This document shows, piece by piece, positions 20,401 through 27,830 of a stretch of DNA of 64,000 nt. The notes beneath the pieces are model-generated. The model saw only the letters and a program-made list of their open reading frames with translations, was not told where the DNA came from and made no database searches. Every line of letters begins with the position of its first letter. The first letter of the stretch is position 1. A program made the translations under genes and the position numbers. Origin of the DNA: JAJPJE01 sp963724985 (GTDB lineage: Bacteria; Acidobacteriota; Terriglobia; Terriglobales; Acidobacteriaceae); the NCBI GenBank assembly GCA_963724985.1, contig CAVRWV010000009.1:1-64000 (forward strand). Direction: 5' to 3'.

Positions 20401-20554
20401 CGCTGCAATGTCACACGGCATCGGTTCAGATACGCAACGGCCCTTTGCAATAGTGATAGTCGCCGGATTGATGTCACGACTGTTACTCGGCTTCTTCGTG
20501 AATCCTGTTCTTTACGAACTGGTCGCGACCGAAGACGACGTCCTTCAGGTGTAG
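17417..20554 (+). CDS. Heavy-metal RND efflux transporter (CusA/CzcA family)
   Basis: An inner-membrane proton-driven pump of 1045 residues, the standard RND length. It has an N-terminal membrane helix (FLVLMMVLFMAFWGVLSF), two large periplasmic loops and two six-helix bundles. Helix 4 carries the HME-subfamily signature DFGIIIDGTVVMMEN with its charged residues, separating it from hydrophobe/amphiphile RND pumps. Ion specificity (Cu/Ag, Co/Zn/Cd or another) is not evident. It starts inside the stop of the adaptor gene. Confidence 0.94.
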   Translation: MTPENETPRNGRNGQGGFIHRIVQISLRQRFLVLMMVLFMAFWGVLSFQRMPVDAYPDLSPPMVEIITQWPGHAAEEIERLVTLPLEVEMNGVPQLVVMRSITLYGLSDIRLTFTDDTDNYFARQNVFERLSDAQLPTGVAPSLAPLFSPSGLVYRYVLESPDRSPQELKTLDDWVIGRAYRSVNGVADDSGFGGTVMEYHVLLDPARLYGYHLTVQQVSDALSNNNANAGGGFYSQGGQFFYVRGIGLVRDTKDIENIVVGSNKGIPVRIRDIGQVEIGHAPRLGIFGFQKNDDAVEGVILMRRGEQTQTVLRDVQKKTEQLNRQVLPKDVKIRAFYDRSDLVRLTTRTVEDNLIRGMILVFIVLIFFLVSFRAAVIVSLTIPLSLLFAFIVLHAHDVSANLLSIGAIDFGIIIDGTVVMMENIYRELAERAGTEYKLNDVILIAARDVDRPIFYSVAVIIAGYLPIYALSGPSGKLFHPMADTMSFALIGSLVLTLTLVPVLVSYWFKGGVREKVNRPFEAIKRFYAGKLAWCLDHRGVTIGVASLIFCLTLLLVPFIGGEFMPHLDEGALWVRATMPYTISFEEASKIAPQMRAILMSYPQVTVVGSELGRPDDGTDATGFFNCEFYVGLKPYDDKAWSQGDIRNKEELTKSINQRLTAFPGIIFNYTQPAEDAVDEALTGLKSSLAVKVYGSDLNVLEDKALQIKNVLQHVPGFTELTVVRELGQPSLLIDVDREKIARYGVNVADVEAVIQAAVGGQAATQVIQGEKLFDLVVRMQPQFRSSPAEIGNLLVGTPDGQQIPLKELSDIKESNGASFIYRENNSRYIGVQYSIEGRDLERAVNDGQKAVDKSVHLPEGYWMEWGGEYSQLLAAKQQLAVIGPLAVLLIFLILFALYGNFKFPFTIALGVVMTEPVGALIALKLTNTPFSVSSVLGLLALMGVSVETAVILVSYINKLRLEGRNIREATYEASLLRLRPIMMTALVACLGLLPAAMSHGIGSDTQRPFAIVIVAGLMSRLLLGFFVNPVLYELVATEDDVLQV

Positions 20555-20566
20555 CGGCGCGAGCAG

Positions 20567-23038
20567 TTACTCGTAATGCAAGGCATCCATGGGCTCGACA
20601 CGCGTTGCGCGCCTGGCAGGCACAAGGCTTGCGAGTACAGTCACCAACAGCATCAGTGCCGCGATTACAACAAATGTCACGGGATCCCACGGGCTGACGC
20701 CGATTAACATGGAACGCACTAGCGGCGTCAGTCCAAATGAACCGGCGATTCCGATGACCATTCCAGTCACCGCGAGCGAGACGCCGCTCGCAAGAACGAT
20801 TCGCAGCACGGAAGATCTCGGGGCGCCTAGCGCCATCCGAATGCCAATCTCGTGCGTTCTGCGCGCGACCATAAACGACACCACGCCATAGATCCCTATT
20901 GCGGCCAATAGAAGAGCCACCAAGCCGAATGCGCCGCACATTACGGTGATGATGCGCGGAAAGAAGAGGCCCTGGTTAGAGACTTGCGCAGAGAGCGAAC
21001 TCACAAGCGTCGGAGATAATCCTGGATCAATGCGGGCGATCTCTCGCCGGACATCTGAAGCGAAAGCGGTTGGGTCGCCCTTGGTTCGAATCGTGAATGT
21101 TGCAGCGGATCCGCCTTCCTGCTGATACGGCGTGTAGAAAACCGGAATCGGCGGCGTGCCGATATTTCCATAGTTCGAGTCTTTCGCAATTCCAACAATC
21201 TGAATGGGAAATCCTTCGCGCAAGCGAATCACGTGCCCTATGGCGGCATCAACATCTCCGGTAGGAACGATGTATCGACGGGCCAGCGTCTCGTTCACGA
21301 TTGCTACCGGTGTTCCTTTATGAGTGTCATGCTGGTCAAATTCGCGACCGCGGAGGATCGGTATCTGCATGGTCGCGAAGTATTGCGGCGCAACTGCGCT
21401 GTTAGCGACATCGAGAAATTTCTCACCGTCCGGAGCTATGTAGCCGTCAATCGAAAGATCCCATGAATTGCCGGAGATAAAAGGTACATACGTGGCATAA
21501 CTCACCGACGCAACGTCGTTACGCTCCCCCAGTCGTTGTACCAGTTGCTCGTGAAACCGAGTGGACTGTTCATTGGAATAGCCATTCAGGCTCGGGTCCA
21601 GCGTTACGGCAAGCACATGGTTGGGATTGAACCCGAGGTCCACGTTCTGCGCGCGTACGAACGCTTTCAAGAACAAGCCGCCGGTGATGAGGAGAATCGC
21701 GGAGAGTGCCACTTGACCCGCGATCAAAACTCGACGAGCAAGTGCGCTAAAGGAATTTCCAGCGACCGACGTTCTGGCAACAACGGCGCCCCATGCTTCC
21801 CTGACCGCGGTGAAGGCCGGAGCTATCCCGCAAAGAAATACCGCCGCGAGAGCCGCGAGCGTGGCCCATCCAACAACGCGCAGATCAAGACGGAACTCTG
21901 GATTCTGGGGTCGAACCGGAAGCATGCTTGCAAAAGCGCGCGTGCAACCGTAGGCAAGCAATATGCCGGCGCATCCGCCGAGCAAAGCCAGAACTGCACT
22001 TTCTGTCAGAAATTGCCGAATCAAGGTTGTGCGACTGGCGCCAATCGCCAACTGAGTCGAGATCTCTCGAATCCGGGACGTTGCCTTCGCCATCATCAGG
22101 CTGGCGACGTTCGCGCAAGCGATCAGCAATACCAGGATCACGAGGCCCATCAGGACAGATGGCATGAGCAAGTTGTTGCCCAAGGTGCGCCGAGCCATTT
22201 CGTTTCTAACAAAAACGACATTGTCTTTATTTGTGTCCGGGTATTGGCGCTCTAAATCGCGCATGATGGTATCCATCTCGGCTTGCGCTTGAGCAACTGT
22301 CACTCCGGGGTTGAGTCTCCCCAGCATGTCGAAAGCACGGTAACTCCGATGTGTCAGCGTGTCCGCGCCGTCGTGCGCCAATCCTGCGCTCATCATGGTG
22401 GGCACGTAAACGTCGGGGTGAGAAAACAGGTCGGGACCGGAAAATGATTTTGGAGATACGCCGATGATGGTGAACGGGTGGCCACTTAATTTGATGATTT
22501 TTCCTGCAATCTTGGGATCGCTGTTGAATACGCGAGCCCAGAGTCCGTGGCTGATCATCACGACCGGGAACTTGCCGGGCACTTCGTCTTCTGCCGGGAG
22601 GAAATCGCGTCCGAGAGCCGGTTGCACCTTCAAAGTCGAAAAGAAGTTGCCGGAGACCAGCAGTCCCCAGACTACTTCAGCCTTGGCTCCAGGAACGGCG
22701 TCGGCAACATTCATTCCCGCAGAAATCTGCTGGTAAACAGTTAGCCCCTCGAACGACTTACTTCTATTTCGGAAGTCGATGTAGTCGAGATACGACGATC
22801 CGCCGAACTGTGTCAGGCGAGAGGCTGCAGTGTCCAGCGCGACCAGGTTGCGTGCATCCGGCACCGGCAGTGGTCGAAGCAGGATTGCATCCACGACGCT
22901 GAAGATGGCGGCGTTTGCGCCGATTCCAAGAGCTAACGACAAGACTACGATGGCGGTAAACGCCGGGCGTCGCCGCAAACTTCGGATGGCAGTCCTCACG
23001 TCGTATCGAAGAACGTCGAAGAAGAAAGTCGGACTCAT
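20567..23038 (-). CDS. MacB/FtsX-like ABC permease of the duplicated acidobacterial type
   Basis: 823 residues. It starts with a short conserved pre-segment (YDVRTAIRSLRRRPAFTAIVVLSLALGIGANAAIF split by the first membrane helix), then a MacB-type periplasmic domain. A set of FtsX helices comes near residue 280-420, a second periplasmic domain follows, and a final three-helix FtsX set ends in RVEPMDALHYE. Two FtsX units in one chain is the typical acidobacterial layout. It has no ATPase of its own nearby on this strand and would have to borrow one, possibly from the divergent operon. The exported substrate is unknown. It converges with the RND gene 12 bases away. Confidence 0.9.
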   Translation of the reverse strand: MSPTFFFDVLRYDVRTAIRSLRRRPAFTAIVVLSLALGIGANAAIFSVVDAILLRPLPVPDARNLVALDTAASRLTQFGGSSYLDYIDFRNRSKSFEGLTVYQQISAGMNVADAVPGAKAEVVWGLLVSGNFFSTLKVQPALGRDFLPAEDEVPGKFPVVMISHGLWARVFNSDPKIAGKIIKLSGHPFTIIGVSPKSFSGPDLFSHPDVYVPTMMSAGLAHDGADTLTHRSYRAFDMLGRLNPGVTVAQAQAEMDTIMRDLERQYPDTNKDNVVFVRNEMARRTLGNNLLMPSVLMGLVILVLLIACANVASLMMAKATSRIREISTQLAIGASRTTLIRQFLTESAVLALLGGCAGILLAYGCTRAFASMLPVRPQNPEFRLDLRVVGWATLAALAAVFLCGIAPAFTAVREAWGAVVARTSVAGNSFSALARRVLIAGQVALSAILLITGGLFLKAFVRAQNVDLGFNPNHVLAVTLDPSLNGYSNEQSTRFHEQLVQRLGERNDVASVSYATYVPFISGNSWDLSIDGYIAPDGEKFLDVANSAVAPQYFATMQIPILRGREFDQHDTHKGTPVAIVNETLARRYIVPTGDVDAAIGHVIRLREGFPIQIVGIAKDSNYGNIGTPPIPVFYTPYQQEGGSAATFTIRTKGDPTAFASDVRREIARIDPGLSPTLVSSLSAQVSNQGLFFPRIITVMCGAFGLVALLLAAIGIYGVVSFMVARRTHEIGIRMALGAPRSSVLRIVLASGVSLAVTGMVIGIAGSFGLTPLVRSMLIGVSPWDPVTFVVIAALMLLVTVLASLVPARRATRVEPMDALHYE

Positions 23039-23194
23039 CGGCCAGGGAACCTCGCGATCATTATTTGGTGCTCCCCACTCAGGTTTGACGAGGGAGAGGC
23101 AATTTCATTACCGCGGGGATATGAGGGAAAGAACCCGCGTTTTCAGCGACGGATGAGAGTCGCCTCAAGTTGTTGTGTCCAGTTGCAAGAACAG

Positions 23195-23264
23195 CTGTCC
23201 GCAAATGGTCAGGGATTCGTCTTAGCTGCTTCGAGATCTGGCCTGTCCGAAAATGGACAGGCCA
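23195..23264. promoter_or_regulatory. Two related palindromes (putative activator sites) between divergent permease operons
   Basis: At 23239-23264 a perfect palindrome has 10-base arms TGGCCTGTCC and GGACAGGCCA around GAAAAT. At 23195-23212 a weaker copy reads CTGTCC-GCAAAT-GGTCAG. The shared core is TGTCCGNAAATGG, and the centres are 48 bases apart. They lie 90-160 bases upstream of a sigma54-type promoter, the usual distance for NtrC-type enhancer sites. An NtrC-family regulator is encoded at the end of the downstream gene cluster. Binding by that protein is inferred. Confidence 0.55.
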
Positions 23265-23350
23265 CAATAGAAATGAACGGCGCCGGCAACCTCAGAGGTG
23301 CCCAATGCGTTGCATCCTGTTGCATTTACTCAGCTCTGATGATCACTCGG

Positions 23351-23370
23351 TTTGGCCTGCCTGTTGCACT
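23351..23370 (+). promoter_or_regulatory. Putative sigma54 (-24/-12) promoter
   Basis: Reads TTTGGCCTGCCTGTTGCACT: TGGC and TTGC with exactly 10 bases between the invariant GG and GC, the sigma54 spacing. The expected start of transcription, about 12 bases after the GC, falls only a few bases before the ATG at 23382, so the mRNA would be nearly leaderless. No Shine-Dalgarno is visible before that ATG, which agrees. The -24 box departs from TGGCAC at the last two positions. Confidence 0.45.
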
Positions 23371-23381
23371 CAGTGGCTGCG

Positions 23382-24635
23382 ATGGATATCGCACGCCCAG
23401 ATCTAAAGCGCAAACGACGGCGCCGCCAGGCATTCGTTGCCTCAATCGGTGTTGCCGCGATCGTGCTAACAACAATAGGTGTTTATCGTCTGAAACCTGC
23501 GGCCCCCACCGTAGAACGCGGGACGGTTTGGACGGATACGGTGAAACGTGGGCCGATGCTTCGCCAGGTACGCGGTCTCGGCACGCTGGTCCCCGATGAG
23601 ATTCGCCAGATCCCTGCGGAAACGGAAGCGACCGTAGTCCGCATTCGCATGTTGCCCGGTACTCAGGTCAAGGCCAACACCGTGTTGCTGGAGATGAGCA
23701 ATCCGCAATTGCAGCAGGAGGCGCTCGACGCCGAACTGCAAGTAAAGGCGGCACAGGCCGAATATCAGAATCTGAAAGTGAAGTTGCAAAGCGACCTGAT
23801 GAACCAGAAGGCCTCGGCCGCGACCGTGAGCACCGACTTTAAGGCCGCCCAGCGCCAGGCGAAGACGGATAAGGCTCTCTACGAAATGGGAGTCATCTCC
23901 GGCATGGCCAACAATACGTCGCAGGAAAAGGCCGACGAGTTGACTACCCGCAACAGCCTTGAGCAGGAGCGAATCGCGATTAACGAAAAGTCGATTGAGT
24001 CGCAACTGGCGGTACAACAGACGAAAGTCGACGAAATGCAGGCTCTCGCGGATCTGAAGAAAAAGCGTCTGGAGGCCCTGAATGTGCGGGCTGGGATCGA
24101 TGGCGTGCTCACCGATCTACCGCTGCAGGTGGGCCAGCATGTTGTTCCCGGCACCATGCTGGCCAAGGTTGCGCAGCCTGAGCATCTGAAGGCGGAACTG
24201 AAGATTGCGGAAACGCAGGCACGCGATATTCAGATCGGCCAGCCCGCATCGGTTGATACACACAATGGCGTCATCTCCGGAAAAGTAATGCGCATCGATC
24301 CGGCCGTGCAGAATGGAACCGTCACCGTCGATGTGCATCTGGACAGCGAACTGCCTAAAGGGGCGCGGCCTGACCTGAGCGTCGACGGCACCATCGACCT
24401 CGATCGGCTAGGCAATGTGCTCTTTGTCGGGCGTCCGGCATTCGGCAATGAAGAGAGCACTATCAGCCTCTTCAGGCTTGATCCCGACGGGCATGGCGCA
24501 ACGCGTGTTCCGGTAAAGGTTGGTCGCGCGTCAGTGAATTCAATTCAGATCATTGAGGGCTTGAACGAAGGCGATGCCGTGATTCTTTCCGACATGTCGC
24601 GCTGGGACAACACGGATCGGATTCGCCTGGAATAG
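23382..24635 (+). CDS. HlyD/MacA-like membrane-fusion protein
   Basis: Periplasmic adaptor of about 417 residues for the ABC exporter encoded downstream. A basic N-terminus (KRKRRRR) precedes one membrane helix (AFVASIGVAAIVLTTIGVY). Then come a lipoyl half-motif (PAETEATVVRIRMLPGTQVK), a long coiled coil near residues 105-220, the second lipoyl half (NVRAGIDGVLTDLPLQVGQHV) and a beta-barrel. ATG at 23382 is chosen from the conserved MDIARPDLKRK start. A TolC partner is not present in the window. Confidence 0.9.
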   Translation: MDIARPDLKRKRRRRQAFVASIGVAAIVLTTIGVYRLKPAAPTVERGTVWTDTVKRGPMLRQVRGLGTLVPDEIRQIPAETEATVVRIRMLPGTQVKANTVLLEMSNPQLQQEALDAELQVKAAQAEYQNLKVKLQSDLMNQKASAATVSTDFKAAQRQAKTDKALYEMGVISGMANNTSQEKADELTTRNSLEQERIAINEKSIESQLAVQQTKVDEMQALADLKKKRLEALNVRAGIDGVLTDLPLQVGQHVVPGTMLAKVAQPEHLKAELKIAETQARDIQIGQPASVDTHNGVISGKVMRIDPAVQNGTVTVDVHLDSELPKGARPDLSVDGTIDLDRLGNVLFVGRPAFGNEESTISLFRLDPDGHGATRVPVKVGRASVNSIQIIEGLNEGDAVILSDMSRWDNTDRIRLE

Positions 24636-24667
24636 GCAGATTACTCTTGATACGAGGTAAGCATCGG

Positions 24668-25387
24668 ATGAATGCGGAACAATCATTGATCGAGATTGAG
24701 GACCTTACGAAGGTCTTCTACACGGACGAAGTAGAAACTCATGCGCTGTCGGGCGTTCACCTGAAGATCGCCAGGGGCGAGTATGTGGCGATGTCGGGGC
24801 CATCCGGATGCGGCAAATCCACTTTGTTGTCGATCATCGGCCTGCTCGATACTCCCACTGGCGGCCGCTATCAACTGAATGGCAAGAGCGTGGAAAACCT
24901 GAATTTCGCCGAGCGCTCGCGCATTCGCAACCAGGAAATTGGCTTCATCTTCCAAAGCTTCAATTTGATCGGCGATCTGACTGTCTACGAAAATGTCGAG
25001 CTGCCACTGACTTATCGACCCGGAATGCCGGCATCCGAACGCAAGGGCCGTGTCCATGAAGCGCTGGAACGCGTGAACATGGCGCATCGCATGCGGCATT
25101 ATCCAGCCCAGCTATCCGGTGGCCAGCAGCAACGTGTCGCTGTAGCCCGCGCGCTGGCGGGGAAGCCATCCATCCTTCTCGCCGACGAGCCGACCGGAAA
25201 CCTCGATTCGCGTAACGGCGAAGCCGTGATGGATCTGCTCAAAAACCTGCATCGCGAAGGCGCGACGATCTGCATGGTCACGCACGATCCGCGCTTCGCA
25301 CGCCACGCCGAACGTAATGTTCATCTTTTCGACGGCAAGGTACTGGCTGAAGGAGAACTGCCCGAACTACTCGCGGAGTCGCGCTGA
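24668..25387 (+). CDS. ABC transporter ATPase, MacB/LolD-like
   Basis: A 239-residue nucleotide-binding subunit with all motifs intact: Walker A GPSGCGKST, Q-loop FIFQSFNLIGDLTV, signature LSGGQQQRVAVARAL, Walker B ILLADEPTGNLDS and H-loop MVTHDPRF. It energises the FtsX-type permeases encoded next. The stop overlaps the next start (TGATG at 25385-25389), so the two are coupled. The second, atypical ATPase of the cluster lies at 30475. Confidence 0.95.
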   Translation: MNAEQSLIEIEDLTKVFYTDEVETHALSGVHLKIARGEYVAMSGPSGCGKSTLLSIIGLLDTPTGGRYQLNGKSVENLNFAERSRIRNQEIGFIFQSFNLIGDLTVYENVELPLTYRPGMPASERKGRVHEALERVNMAHRMRHYPAQLSGGQQQRVAVARALAGKPSILLADEPTGNLDSRNGEAVMDLLKNLHREGATICMVTHDPRFARHAERNVHLFDGKVLAEGELPELLAESR

Positions 25388-27817
25388 TGTGGTCTCTATT
25401 GCAGGAACTCCGTATCGCGGTTCGTACTCTGGCACAAAAGCCGAAGTTTGCGTTACTCACGATCCTGACATTGGCTCTCGGGATCGGTGCGACGACAGTT
25501 GTCTTTACGCTCATCAGCGGTGTGTTATTGAAGCCGCTCGAATATCCGGAGCCAGAGCGACTGGTTACGATCCACATGCGAACCGATGATCTCAGGGATC
25601 GCTGGGGCTTTTCCTATCCTGATTTCCTCGACACCCAGCACGATACCCAATCTTTTGAGGGGATGGCTGCATGGACCTATGCCGGCGGAACCATCAGTGC
25701 CCCGGGGCAGATAGAGTACGTCGACGGACGCCTGATCTCGCCTGAGCTGTTTTCCGTATTGCGGCTTCCTTTAGTCGAGGGCCGATCATTTCAATCCACG
25801 GAGAATGAAGTTGGGAGTGCGCCGGTCGCGATTATCAGCACACGCTTGTGGCAGCGTCACTACGGCTCGGACCCCAGCGTAATTGGGAAATCCCTGACAT
25901 ATGAAGGCAAACCATACACGGTGGTCGGTGTTGCGCCCGCGGGTCTTCGACTGGATGGCGATCCTGATGTCTTTACACCGCTCGGCCAAACCACCGAGCC
26001 CCGTATGCATTGGCGCGGGGGGCGCTTTCTTCACATCGACGCGCGGCTTCGTTCCGGCATCACCCTGTCACAAGCCCAAACCGAACTGGAGCTACTGAGT
26101 CAGCGGCTTGCAATGCAATACCGCGACGCCGATCAGGGCCTTACGCAGGTACTACATCCGCTTCAGTCGGAATTGGTTCACGATGTCCGCCCCACGCTTT
26201 GGCTGCTTTTCGGTGCGGTCAGTCTGATATTGCTGATTGCCTGCGCGAATGCGGCAAGCCTTCTATTGGCGCGAGTGGCTTCCCGCGAGCATGAGTTTGC
26301 GTTGCGAATGGCTCTGGGCGCGCCGAGAGCGCGACTGATTCGCCAGTGTTTGACGGAGAGCTGCGTGCTGGCGCTTTGTGGTGGGCTGCTTGGTATTGTG
26401 CTCGCACTCCTGGGCACTCGTCCTTTCATCCACTTCTGGCCCGAGGGTCTGCCCCGTGCAAATGAAGTTCACGTGGATTGGCGCGTTTTGCTCTTCGCGA
26501 TTGCAAGCGCAATTCTCACCGGGCTCATCTTTGGCCTGATTCCGGCCTTGCGTGCGAATCGGAGTGCAATCGAGCAAACTCTGCGGTCTCAATCGCGCAG
26601 CATCGCTGGCCATCGCAAAGCTCTGAGTGGCTTCGTAATCTGTCAGATTGCGCTGGCTTTGGTGTTGCTCAGTGCTGCCGGACTTCTCGGACGTACTCTG
26701 TTGCGCGTTTCCTCATTGAATCCCGGAATTGATGTTCGAGATGTAGTCACTGCTCGTGTAGCTGTCTCGCCTTCAGCTCTATCGGATACTGGCAAGGCGC
26801 GAGCCGCATGGCAGGGACTTATCGACAGCATGCAACGAGTTCCGGGCGTTGAGTCCGTCGCACTCACCGATACTGTCCCGATGCGAGAGGGACAAAACGT
26901 CACAGCATATTGGGCCACGCCCGCGCCTCCTCCCCCGAATCGGGAGCCAGCAACACTCTCTACGGCGGTTAGTCCAGACTATTTGAAAGTGATGAGGCTT
27001 CCTCTGATTCGCGGCCGCTTCATCAATGAGAACGATCGAATTGATAGTGCCCAGGTTGTTGTCATCGACGAAAACCTGGCGCGTCACGCTTTTGGGACGC
27101 AAGATCCCGTTGGGAAGCCTCTCTGGATGCCCTCAATGGGACAGAGGCCGATCCAGATCATGGGCGTGGTGGGGCACGTACGCCACTGGGGGCTTGCGAA
27201 CGACGATCTTTCGTCTGTCCAGGATCAATGCTATTACCCGCTTGCCCAGGTTCCTGACCCGCTGGTCCGATTCTTCTCGACGATCATGTCAATTGTGGTT
27301 CGCACCGACGTTCCGCCTCTGAACACGGTAGAAGCGCTGCAACGAACGGCAGGTGGCGCAACCGGCGACCAGACGCTCTACGAAGTTCGCACCATGGAAC
27401 AATTGGCGAGCGCGTCGCTCGCCCAGCAACGGTTCTTGCTGATGCTGTTCGCGATCTTTTCCGGGCTTGCTCTGTTTCTTAGCATGCATTGGAATCTACG
27501 GAGTCATTGCGTATCTGACGAACCAGCGCGTTGCGGAATTCGGTGTTCGCCTGGCGATTGGCGCAGAACGTTCGGACATCGTTCGGCTCGTGCTGCGAGA
27601 GAGCCTGGCGATTATCCTGGCGGGCGTTTCGATCGGCCTGATCAGTTCGATCGCCACAAAACGCGTACTGCAGAATCTGGTTCCGACGGTTCAAAGCTCG
27701 CAACTATCTACGTTTGTCGTCGCGGTGCCTACGTTGGTTCTGGTGGCAGTTCTTGCCGGCTATCTTCCCGCTCGCCGCGCGTCGAAGGTCGATCCGATGG
27801 CAGCATCTGCGATATGA
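25387..27817 (+). CDS. MacB/FtsX-like ABC permease, duplicated type (one frameshift)
   Basis: Acidobacterial-type permease of about 809 residues with two FtsX domains and two MacB-type periplasmic domains. It starts LLQELRIAVRTLAQKPKF, and the middle helix set begins SLILLIACANAASLLLARV. One extra base near 27482 shifts the last domain: ALFL continues as ACIGIYGVIAYLTNQRVAEFG in another frame and ends ARRASKVDPMAASAI. Read across it, the protein is complete. Because the last three helices are essential in the family, the unshifted product would be non-functional. Substrate unknown. Confidence 0.87.
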
Positions 27818-27830
27818 GTAAGGATAAATA

